Under the pieces are notes generated by a model. That model searched no databases, was not told the DNA's origin, and saw only the letters and a list, made by a program, of their open reading frames with translations. Source: an uncultured Bacilli bacterium (GTDB lineage: Bacteria; Bacillota_I; Bacilli_A; RF39; UBA660). Taken from it: a DNA stretch of 7,809 nt. The stretch covers positions 1-7,809 of the forward strand of contig CANRQD010000062.1 of the NCBI GenBank assembly GCA_947632685.1, given 5' to 3'. Below, piece after piece: positions 1 to 5,838 of this stretch (position 1 is the stretch's first letter; every line of letters begins with the position of its first letter). Both the position numbers and the translations under genes were made by a program.

Positions 1-234
1 GAAACACAAGACCAAAGTTCAGAGCAAGAAACAGAAGAGGAAATACAAGACCAGAATTCAGAACAACAAACAGAAGAAGAATTACATGACCAGAGTTCAG
101 AACAACGAACGGATGAAGAAACACAAAATCAAAGCTCAGAACAGCAAACAGAAGAGGAAATACAAAACCAAAATCCAGAACAACAAACAGAAGATGAATT
201 ACAAGATCAAAGTTCAGAGCAACAAACGGATGAA
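1..234 (+). repeat. Six in-frame 39-bp tandem repeats (13 residues each), with a 117-bp higher-order period
   Basis: Six units of exactly 39 bp fill bases 1-234, with starts at 1, 40, 79, 118, 157 and 196. The consensus reads E-x-Q-D-Q-S-S-E-Q-Q-T-E-E. The second residue runs T, I, L, T, I, L, and units 1/4, 2/5 and 3/6 are the closest pairs (units 3 and 6 share TDE at the end). This points to duplication of a three-unit, 117-bp block. The array may extend further upstream. It is richer in G+C (24 of the first 60 bases) than the flanking coding sequence and strongly acidic, with no aromatic residues, consistent with an extended disordered linker. It is a likely site for copy-number change. 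Confidence 0.95.
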
Positions 235-1026
235 AATGATTTTGATGATTTAATGAATAATTATGATGAAGATAATAATATTAATCATGATACAAATCAA
301 AGTAAAGGATCAGAAAGTCCTAGTGATAAATTAGATGATATTACAACAACAAAAATATATAAAGTTCTAAAAAAATTAGTTTCACTAAGTTATGAAAGGT
401 ATGAAAAAGGTACATACAAATATGACAAGAAAGAAATAGTAAAGCATTATTTGACTAATCAAAAATTTAGAATTATTGATGATTTTATAGGACCTACATT
501 TAAACCAGATGTTTATGTTTTTGACTTATCACCATCTAATAATGAATCTTTAGAAATGTATGTTAATGCTATTAGTAGTGTTGCAGTTAAAAATTCTTTA
601 ATATATCTTACGTATAATGAATGTATTTTGAGAAAATTAACTATAAAAAAAGAAAATGCTAAAAGTATTGATGTAGCTAAAGTTGCTAATTCACAAATAA
701 AAAAATATCCTAACTTTGATTGCAAAATTTTTAATGAATATAGATCATTGTATGAAGAATTACGAGAGATAAAAGATAGAAAAATTTATATTTTTTCAGA
801 TTTTGATATTAGTTCAGATATATCGAAGCTATCACAAGAAAATCAAGAAATAGTATGGTTTTCTACTGAACAAAATATTTACAAATCTTCAATTTATAGT
901 AGTTTTTTTAATAGGGAATATCCATCTTCATATAATGGTTATTATGTTGATACCTCTGGAATTGAAGATATTGAAAAATTTATATTAGAAAAAAATAAAA
1001 ACAAATATAAAAGGAGGTCTACATAA
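1..1026 (+). CDS. VWA-like domain protein with acidic tandem-repeat linker, 5'-truncated
   Basis: The frame is open from the first base, so the N-terminus lies outside the window; 341 codons remain. Seen: six 13-residue acidic/Gln repeats (residues 1-78 of the visible part), an Asp/Asn-rich bridge to about residue 110, then a folded region. Within it, DVYVFDLSPSN has a hydrophobic strand ending in DxSxS (Asp at base 523), the metal-binding MIDAS signature of VWA domains. NSLIYLTYNE, RKIYIFSDFD (bases 781-807) and EIVWFSTEQ look like later strands, with SDFD a candidate for the distal MIDAS Asp. Known: VWA proteins often have acidic linkers before the domain (CobT/BchD type) and work with MoxR-like AAA+ ATPases. 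Inferred: this is the VWA partner of such a system. The Met at 253 is not the start: it has no ribosome binding site and the frame is repeat-coding upstream. The VWA call is motif-based and moderately secure; the gene itself is certain. Confidence 0.72.
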   Translation, partial: ETQDQSSEQETEEEIQDQNSEQQTEEELHDQSSEQRTDEETQNQSSEQQTEEEIQNQNPEQQTEDELQDQSSEQQTDENDFDDLMNNYDEDNNINHDTNQSKGSESPSDKLDDITTTKIYKVLKKLVSLSYERYEKGTYKYDKKEIVKHYLTNQKFRIIDDFIGPTFKPDVYVFDLSPSNNESLEMYVNAISSVAVKNSLIYLTYNECILRKLTIKKENAKSIDVAKVANSQIKKYPNFDCKIFNEYRSLYEELREIKDRKIYIFSDFDISSDISKLSQENQEIVWFSTEQNIYKSSIYSSFFNREYPSSYNGYYVDTSGIEDIEKFILEKNKNKYKRRST

Positions 1027-2027
1027 TGAATGATAGTAAATTTAATAAAATATTAAATGAGAAATATTTTTTATTAAAGGATATTGCTAAAAAATATAAT
1101 TATAATGAAGAATTGTTAGATATGATAACATTTATATATATTAGTTTTTATATGGACTTTGGTAAAAATTGTGATTTTCCCTTATATGATTTGTTTAATA
1201 GAGTTAGGATTATTTATGGTAATGGGACAGTTAATGATATTGCAATAAAACACAATTTTGGTTCAATGCCAAGTAATAGCGTTGCTGTAACACTTTTTAC
1301 ACCAAATTTAAATGTCTTTAAAGATGCTACTTTAAAACAAAATCCACAAACTATATTATTAGGTACTAATGTTAATGAATATTTAGCAACATCTATTTTA
1401 AAGCTTGAGATGTTAGTACATGAAGTAAGACATGCATTAATGGGATATTACAATACGAATACTTTATTAGATGAAAATACATATTATATGAGAAGTGGCT
1501 TACAAGAAACATTTTATTCAAGAAACGATAAATTAAAAGATGGTTTTACTACAAAACGTATTGGTATAACTTTAGATGAAGTTATAAATACCTATATTAC
1601 TGAAAATTTAATTAATAGAATAATGACTTTTAAAAATTATAAGATTGAAAATAATAATTTAAAATCATGTCTGAACTCTCTTAAAACAAGTCATGCCGAT
1701 GGAAAATATAGAGCTCTTGGATATAATTCTGAAGTACGACTTTTATATCCATTGTTACTTAATGAAATGTTTATTAATTTAGTAAATCAACACCAATTTG
1801 ATGGCGAAATAAGTATAGTTAAAAATTTTATTGAAAGTAATACTGATATTTGTAATTATGAAGATTTCTGCAAGTTATTAGATAAAGTTTATGATGGAAA
1901 TGAAAGATATTCATCAGCAGTTCAAAATAATAACATAGATTTTGTTCATAATCATATTGAAAATATAAAGAAAACAAAATCTATAGTGTTAGATATTGAA
2001 AATAAAATATTAACAAAAAAGAGATAA
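1026..2027 (+). CDS. Putative zinc metallopeptidase (HExxH), partner of the VWA-like protein
   Basis: This 333-residue protein has no signal peptide or membrane segment, so it is probably cytoplasmic. Seen: LEMLVHEVRHALMG places an HExxH motif at residues 132-136 (His132, Glu133, His136) in a hydrophobic helix. About 48 residues further, GITLDEVINTYITE (residues 180-193) resembles the (N/D)E-x-x-x-x-Y-x-x-E helix that supplies the third zinc ligand in gluzincin peptidases; Glu185 is the best candidate. Residues 1-130 and the Asn/Lys-rich C-terminus (about 200-333) are not recognised. The ATG overlaps the previous stop by one base (taATG), and a strong aaaggagg lies 8 bases upstream, inside the VWA-like gene, so the two are co-transcribed and probably made in fixed ratio. 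Inferred: it acts with the VWA-like protein, perhaps as a protease or a peptidase-derived scaffold in a MoxR-type system. No substrate can be named. The family could also be catalytically inactive. Confidence 0.7.
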   Translation: MNDSKFNKILNEKYFLLKDIAKKYNYNEELLDMITFIYISFYMDFGKNCDFPLYDLFNRVRIIYGNGTVNDIAIKHNFGSMPSNSVAVTLFTPNLNVFKDATLKQNPQTILLGTNVNEYLATSILKLEMLVHEVRHALMGYYNTNTLLDENTYYMRSGLQETFYSRNDKLKDGFTTKRIGITLDEVINTYITENLINRIMTFKNYKIENNNLKSCLNSLKTSHADGKYRALGYNSEVRLLYPLLLNEMFINLVNQHQFDGEISIVKNFIESNTDICNYEDFCKLLDKVYDGNERYSSAVQNNNIDFVHNHIENIKKTKSIVLDIENKILTKKR

Positions 2028-2036
2028 TATTATTTG

Positions 2037-2065
2037 TTAAAAATATAAGTAAGTTATATTTTTAA
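2037..2065 (+). terminator. Possible AT-only hairpin terminator after the metallopeptidase gene
   Basis: A perfect 12-bp inverted repeat (ttaaaaatataa and ttatatttttaa) encloses a 5-base loop, gtaag, starting 9 bases after the stop. It has five Ts within the 3' arm but no G:C pairs and no separate U-tract, so it may be a weak terminator or simply an AT-rich palindrome. Confidence 0.4.
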
Positions 2066-2096
2066 TAACTATATAATAGATTTATAGAAAACATTA

Positions 2097-2123
2097 TTGA
2101 AATATGGTAGAATTATGTATAAT
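2097..2123 (+). promoter_or_regulatory. Predicted sigma-A-type promoter of the ASCH-transglutaminase-like gene
   Basis: TTGAAA (2097-2102) precedes a perfect TATAAT (2118-2123) with a short 15-base spacer; shifting the -35 by one base gives 16. It lies 51 bases before the proposed start codon and after the possible terminator, which would make the ASCH gene its own transcription unit. AT-richness makes chance matches common, so confidence is moderate. Confidence 0.45.
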
Positions 2124-2157
2124 GTTGAAAGAATATCTAAATATAATAATTTTAATT

Positions 2158-2168
2158 AAAGGTTGGTG
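2158..2168 (+). promoter_or_regulatory. Ribosome binding site that sets a TTG start
   Basis: The stretch aaaggttggtg lies 6 bases before the TTG at 2175. It overlaps the earlier in-frame TTG at 2163, which therefore cannot be the start. Translation from 2175 gives MKVLSLTEPYA, matching the normal N-terminus of ASCH domains, which begin at this first strand. A similar ggttggtg precedes the HTH-VanZ start at 3939. Confidence 0.7.
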
Positions 2169-2174
2169 TTTATT

Positions 2175-3089
2175 TTGAAAGTATTAAGTCTAACAGAACC
2201 TTATGCTACTTTAGTAAAAGAAAATAAAAAATTAATCGAAACAAGAAGTTGGAAAACAGATTATAGAGGAGAATTGTATATTCATGCTAGTGCTACTAAA
2301 ATACCAAAAGAATGGAAAGAAAATAAAGAATTAATGGGATTAGTAGATAATGTATCATTAAATTTTGGAAATATTATTTGTAAATGTAATTTAGTTGATT
2401 GTATATATATGACAAAAGATTATGTAGAAAATATGCATAATAATAATTATCAAGAATATATTTGTGGTTTGTATGAAGAGGGAAGGTATGCATGGGTGTT
2501 AGATAATATAATACCATTAAAAACACCAATAAAAGCCAAAGGACAACTTAATATTTGGAATTACTATAATGAGATAGAGATTATGGATTTAATGAATAAT
2601 ATTGAGTATGGTTGGGTAGATCAAGCTAGTAATAAGAAGCATAGTCTTGTAGATGAATCCTTTTCAAATAATTATATACTGCAATCTCCAAATGAAGTAA
2701 TAACTAATAAAATTGGTGTATGTTGGGATCAAGTAGAACTTGAAAGACATTATTTCAAAAGAAATGCTTGGAATATAAAAACTTATTTTATAGTACATTA
2801 TGATGGCGACAAATGTCCAACTCATACATTCCTAACCTATGAAAAGAATGATAAATGTTATTGGTTTGAACATTCATGGGAAAGATTTAGAGGTATTCAT
2901 AAATATAACACTGAAAAAGATTTATTATTAGATATTAAAGATAAATTTATTAAATATGAACTAAATAATATATATAAAACTGAAAATTTAGTATTATATG
3001 AATATGAAAAACCAAAGTATCATATTTCAGTACAGGAATTTTATAATCATTGTGAAAAAGGAAAATGTATTGATTTTAATATTCTATAA
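2175..3089 (+). CDS. ASCH (PUA-like) domain fused to a transglutaminase/papain-like domain
   Basis: The protein has 304 residues from a TTG start. Seen: residues 1 to about 130 form an ASCH domain: LSLTEPYATLV, then ENKKLIETRSW (residues 16-26, the GxKxxExR signature with Asn for Gly), YRGELYIHAS and a closing GRYAWVLDN. Residues about 137-260 look like a transglutaminase-type cysteine fold: KIGVCWDQVELER with Cys183, CPTHTFLTYE with His217, and YWFEHSWE, where Glu232 could be the acidic third member. No signal peptide or membrane segment is visible. Known: ASCH domains are related to PUA/EVE domains that bind RNA or modified nucleotides, and some are amidohydrolases; transglutaminase-like folds include proteases, peptide amidases and crosslinking enzymes. 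Inferred: a cytoplasmic enzyme whose Cys-His domain is guided or gated by a nucleic-acid or nucleotide-binding module. An internal ATG at 2583 falls exactly at the domain junction, so the second domain may derive from a free-standing protein. The substrate is unknown. It has its own predicted promoter and terminator. Confidence 0.85.
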   Translation: MKVLSLTEPYATLVKENKKLIETRSWKTDYRGELYIHASATKIPKEWKENKELMGLVDNVSLNFGNIICKCNLVDCIYMTKDYVENMHNNNYQEYICGLYEEGRYAWVLDNIIPLKTPIKAKGQLNIWNYYNEIEIMDLMNNIEYGWVDQASNKKHSLVDESFSNNYILQSPNEVITNKIGVCWDQVELERHYFKRNAWNIKTYFIVHYDGDKCPTHTFLTYEKNDKCYWFEHSWERFRGIHKYNTEKDLLLDIKDKFIKYELNNIYKTENLVLYEYEKPKYHISVQEFYNHCEKGKCIDFNIL

Positions 3090-3102
3090 TATTAATTAAT
3101 AT

Positions 3103-3144
3103 AAAATAAAACTCGCATTACTATTGATGCGACTTTTATTTTTT
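3103..3144 (+). terminator. Strong Rho-independent terminator, probably bidirectional
   Basis: tcgcatta (3113-3120) pairs with tgatgcga (3125-3132), one pair being G:U, around the loop ctat. Beyond a C/C mismatch, aaaataaaa (3103-3111) is the perfect complement of ttttatttt (3134-3142), supplying a U-tract on both strands. It lies 13 bases after the ASCH gene stop and separates that gene from the membrane-protein unit. Confidence 0.85.
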
Positions 3145-3249
3145 AGAGTGATAGTTGAGTGATTATACAATTTTTTACTATGAGATTATATTTTTTTATT
3201 TTAACTATTTAATTTTTTACCAAAAACTTAAATCCTACGATTCATAGGG

Positions 3250-3279
3250 TTACTTCTTTTAATGCCTATAGTATTATAG
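3250..3279 (+). promoter_or_regulatory. Possible promoter with overlapping palindrome (candidate operator)
   Basis: TTACTT (3250-3255), a 16-base spacer and TATTAT (3272-3277) form a weak promoter match 24 bases before the membrane-protein start. The -10 sits inside ctata-gtat-tatag (3266-3279), an inverted repeat. The second gene of this unit encodes an XRE-type DNA-binding domain, so this is a natural place for autoregulation. A 14-base AT-rich palindrome can arise by chance. Confidence 0.28.
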
Positions 3280-3301
3280 TTTTAGAAAGAAGAGATTTTT
3301 T

Positions 3302-3961
3302 ATGAAGAAAAATATGATTAATTATTATGCTTTGATTATGATGAATTTGTTTATTATTTATAATTTTATACTAAAGGAATTAAAAATCGGTGGCTTGTTA
3401 TATCAAATATTTATGATTATTTTAATAATACTAAATATAATGATTTTAATTAAGTTTAGGAAAATAATAAAGTTTAAAGAATTAATAATTGTATTTTACT
3501 TTTTTACATGGTTGCTATTACCAAAAAATGTTTTACAATTTATTTTTGGCATTTCTAATATGATTACATTAATTATAATTGGTTTTATGGAAAATAAATT
3601 TATAAAAATTATATCAATACTTATTACGTTATTCTTTATTGTATTTTCAAAACTATTATTATTTGTTTATTTATTATCATTTGATATAGGTATTAGTGAA
3701 GAAAAAGGTAGAAATGATATATATGATGATATGCACTATTATTGTGAGAATAATTATGAAATATATTCTTATTCACAAGGTGCTATGGATAGATTTCATT
3801 ATAGTATAGGTAAGCATTATGAGTTTCTAAATATTAATGATATAATATATATATCTTACAATGAAAGAAACGAAGTATCACATAAAGAGTATAATAGTTA
3901 TTTAAATACTCATAAATGTAAATTGGTTGGTGATGTGAATGGATTTAAACAAAATATCTAA
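3302..3961 (+). CDS. Multi-pass membrane protein of unknown function
   Basis: I do not recognise this 219-residue protein. Seen: four or five hydrophobic stretches in the first 126 residues (about 7-24, 32-50, 60-82, 85-96 and 101-125), then a hydrophilic C-terminal domain (about 128-219). That domain contains YCENNYEIYSYSQGAMD followed by HYSIGKHYEFL and IIYISYNERNE, a dense motif-like stretch that looks like a small conserved soluble domain. Which side of the membrane it faces cannot be settled from the uncertain segment count. The ATG follows the purine-rich stretch agaaagaagag (3284-3294). The 3' end overlaps the HTH-VanZ start by 23 bases in a different frame, so the two are very likely one operon with coupled translation. 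Inferred: an envelope protein working with, or controlled by, its neighbour. No catalytic motif was found. Confidence 0.8.
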   Translation: MKKNMINYYALIMMNLFIIYNFILKELKIGGLLYQIFMIILIILNIMILIKFRKIIKFKELIIVFYFFTWLLLPKNVLQFIFGISNMITLIIIGFMENKFIKIISILITLFFIVFSKLLLFVYLLSFDIGISEEKGRNDIYDDMHYYCENNYEIYSYSQGAMDRFHYSIGKHYEFLNINDIIYISYNERNEVSHKEYNSYLNTHKCKLVGDVNGFKQNI

Positions 3962-4814
3962 TTTTATAAAACTAAAAAGAAAAGAATTAGGTATTACTCA
4001 AGATGAATTAGCTGAAAGGTTATTTGTTACTGAAAAAGCTATTTCAAGATGGGAAACAGGTAGGGGAACTCCAGATATTTCTTTGCTTCTTCCATTAGCT
4101 AAAGAGCTTAATATAGATGTATCAGAATTATTAAATGGTGAAGAAAATAAGAAAATAAAAAATGATGTTGAGCAGTTAATTGAATATAACGAAATAACTA
4201 AAGCGAATAAATACAATTTTCAATTTAAATTAACTATTTTCTTTTATATATTATCTATATTATCTTTCTTAATTTATTTAAGATTTGAATATGATCCAAA
4301 TATAGAAGTTAATTATTTTATTAGATTATTAATTATAGTTATTGCCTCTATATTTGTAATAATTGGTAATAAAATATATAGTAATAATTATGTTGAAAAA
4401 ATAGAAGATAAAAATAGTTTATTAAAACTTTCTCATGTAATAATATTTATATATTATGTAATTCTATTATTTAATATGGTGATATTTGCTAGATATAATA
4501 GTATTTATAGTTATAATTTAATTCCATTTAAATCTATAGTTAATATATTTAAAAATGGAATAGTATATTCAACTATTATAAATGTATTTGGAAATTTACT
4601 TGTCTTTATGCCATTAGAATATTTTTTAATTGAACTATTCAAAGTCAAAAAATTTTCTGTTAATTTCATATTATCATTTGGAATAATCTTATTAATAGAA
4701 TTATTTCAATATGTATTTAAAGTTGGAGTTTTGGATATAGATGATTTAATATTATGTACCTTTGGTATGATGTTATTTTATCTTTTATATACAAGAATAA
4801 AAAAAGATGATTAA
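3939..4814 (+). CDS. XRE-family helix-turn-helix domain fused to a VanZ-like membrane domain
   Basis: The protein has 291 residues. Seen: residues 6-62 are a classic HTH_3 domain (KRKELGITQDELAERL, then VTEKAISRWETGRGTPD), ending in the usual LNIDVSELLNGEE. After a charged linker come two membrane segments (about 96-114 and 127-143), then a region matching the VanZ-like family: NLIPFKSI (193-200), INVFGNLLVFMPLEY (214-228), a hydrophobic helix ending IELFQYV (253-259) and the hallmark DIDDLIL (266-272) before a last helix. Known: VanZ of the Tn1546 vancomycin operon gives low-level teicoplanin resistance by an unknown mechanism, and VanZ-like proteins are common in Bacillota. Inferred: a membrane-tethered DNA-binding protein that may sense lipid or glycopeptide stress and regulate its own operon. 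The ATG has ggttggtg (3925-3932) upstream inside the preceding gene. Resistance should not be assumed. Both domain calls are strong. Confidence 0.9.
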   Translation: MDLNKISNFIKLKRKELGITQDELAERLFVTEKAISRWETGRGTPDISLLLPLAKELNIDVSELLNGEENKKIKNDVEQLIEYNEITKANKYNFQFKLTIFFYILSILSFLIYLRFEYDPNIEVNYFIRLLIIVIASIFVIIGNKIYSNNYVEKIEDKNSLLKLSHVIIFIYYVILLFNMVIFARYNSIYSYNLIPFKSIVNIFKNGIVYSTIINVFGNLLVFMPLEYFLIELFKVKKFSVNFILSFGIILLIELFQYVFKVGVLDIDDLILCTFGMMLFYLLYTRIKKDD

Positions 4815-4837
4815 CACTCGAAATCATCTTTTTGTTT
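4801..4837 (+). terminator. Rho-independent terminator spanning the HTH-VanZ stop codon
   Basis: aaaaagatgatt (4801-4812) is perfectly complementary to aatcatcttttt (4822-4833) around a 9-base loop, followed by gttt. The 5' arm encodes the last Lys-Lys-Asp-Asp residues and the first two bases of the TAA stop (4812-4814), so the hairpin begins inside the gene. It should end the two-gene unit. Confidence 0.85.
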
Positions 4838-4992
4838 GTCTAAATAATTATTTCAAACTGAATTCTATCAAACGCTATAAATATTATGTAGTTGTAGTTT
4901 CTTTATTATTATTAGCTATCTCATTTAATTCTGCAGTTAATTTTTTCCATTTCATATATGACTATTATACTTATCAATATGTTTATTTATAA
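4807..4992 (+). CDS. Doubtful 61-residue small membrane ORF
   Basis: An ATG within the terminator stem opens 61 codons. The product would have a basic stretch (SIKRYKYY) followed by a hydrophobic run VVVVSLLLLAISF, which could be one membrane helix, and a Tyr-rich tail. Against it: no ribosome binding site, a start that would be buried in the terminator hairpin and cut off from upstream transcription, and a length that chance can produce in such AT-rich DNA. It is listed only because the hydrophobic segment is protein-like. Confidence 0.15.
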   Translation: MINTRNHLFVCLNNYFKLNSIKRYKYYVVVVSLLLLAISFNSAVNFFHFIYDYYTYQYVYL

Positions 4993-5277
4993 TTTAAGTA
5001 AAGTCTCTTTTATTATCAGTAATAATCTAATCATTAAATAAAATAATACTTAGGAGGTTATTAGTATTTAAAAGTAGTTTAATATATATTCGAATAATTT
5101 TATGAGTTTTTTATCAAGCTACAGTGATAACTTTGCCTATTTACGAAAATTTATATTTCCAAGATTAAATAAATTAACTATATAAAAGATATTATATACT
5201 TTTTGGAAAATTTATTAGACTGTATATCAAAATAAACGAAAGTATGATAAAATTATATTATAATAGGAGGTGAAAGT
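4838..5277. other. Intergenic stretch with no convincing gene; possible gene remnants and promoter of lemA
   Basis: About 440 bases after the terminator hold no well-supported gene. Seen: a small hairpin ttatta-tcag-taataa (5010-5025); an orphan Shine-Dalgarno sequence aggaggt (5052-5058) with no usable start codon behind it; a perfect 10-base palindrome tattcgaata (5087-5096); and a 27-codon ORF starting ATG at 5102 (MSFLSSYSDNF...) that overlaps, in ATGA fashion, the end of a start-less frame running from 5064. These could be leftovers of a decayed gene. The lemA promoter should lie in the last 60 bases: TATGAT (5243-5248) is a candidate -10, but there is no good -35 at the right distance. 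Confidence 0.5.
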
Positions 5278-5826
5278 ATGTGGTTTTACATTATTATCAT
5301 AATTATAACTTTAATCATTATTTATGCTCTTACTTTGTATAACAGTTTTATAAAATTAAATAATAAAGTAAAAGAGGCTTTTTCTACTATGGATGTTTAT
5401 CTAAAGAAAAGATGGGATTTAATTCCTAATATAGTAGAAACAGTAAAAGGATATGCTAAACATGAAAAGAATACTTTAAAAGAAATTATAGAATTAAGAA
5501 ATAGTGCTTATGATAAAATGTCTGATGAAGAGAAAATTAAGACAAATGAACAATTATCTAGTGGTATTAATAAGATTATGGCCTTAGCAGAAGCTTATCC
5601 TGATTTAAAAGCAAATGAAAACTTCAATGATTTAAGTAAACATTTAACGCAAATTGAAGATGATATTGCTAATTCAAGAAAATATTATAATGGCGTTGTT
5701 AGAGTTTATAATAATAAAGTTGAAATGTTTCCGAGTAATATAATAGCAAAAATATTTGGCTATAAGTCAAAGAACATGTTTGAAACAAGTGAAGCAGAAA
5801 GAAAAAATGTGAAAGTTGAATTTTAA
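5278..5826 (+). CDS. lemA: LemA family protein
   Basis: This 182-residue protein matches LemA along its whole length, close to the family's usual size. Seen: an N-terminal membrane helix of Ile/Leu/Thr (about 3-18), then YNSFIKLNNKVKEAFSTMDV, the core RWDLIPNIVETVKGYAKHE (residues 45-63), AEAYPDLKANENF (104-116), and a C-terminal half with IEDDIANSRKYYN, VYNNKVEMFPSNIIAKIFGY and a closing V-K-V-E-F. Known: LemA proteins have a short outside N-terminus, one membrane helix and a helical domain, mostly in the cytoplasm; their biochemical role is unsettled, although they recur beside DUF2207, TPM-domain and HtpX-type genes. A strong aggaggtg (5266-5272) lies 5 bases before the ATG. The next gene starts 12 bases after the stop, so the two form an operon. 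Confidence 0.95.
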   Translation: MWFYIIIIIITLIIIYALTLYNSFIKLNNKVKEAFSTMDVYLKKRWDLIPNIVETVKGYAKHEKNTLKEIIELRNSAYDKMSDEEKIKTNEQLSSGINKIMALAEAYPDLKANENFNDLSKHLTQIEDDIANSRKYYNGVVRVYNNKVEMFPSNIIAKIFGYKSKNMFETSEAERKNVKVEF

Positions 5827-5838
5827 TGGAGGTAAAAA

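Noticed and set aside
1..234. CRISPR array or DNA-level iteron
   Set aside because: The 39-bp units are contiguous with no spacers, keep the reading frame and vary mostly in codon-compatible ways, so they are protein repeats.
513..725. 70-codon ORF on the minus strand
   Set aside because: It is antisense to the VWA-like domain, has no ribosome binding site and no recognisable domain; a shadow of the real gene.
253..1026. A complete gene starting at the ATG at 253
   Set aside because: The same frame is open and clearly coding (tandem repeats) back to base 1, and no ribosome binding site precedes 253. It is the 3' part of a longer gene.
2163..2174. TTG at 2163 as start of the ASCH gene
   Set aside because: It lies inside the ribosome binding site of the TTG at 2175 and would add MVFI before the normal ASCH N-terminus.
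3998..4216. 72-codon ORF on the minus strand
   Set aside because: It is antisense to the HTH domain, whose protein family is clear, so it is a frame shadow.
3939..4814. Glycopeptide resistance gene
   Set aside because: Only the VanZ-like fold is supported. There are no vanHAX-type genes and an HTH domain is fused, so a resistance phenotype cannot be claimed.
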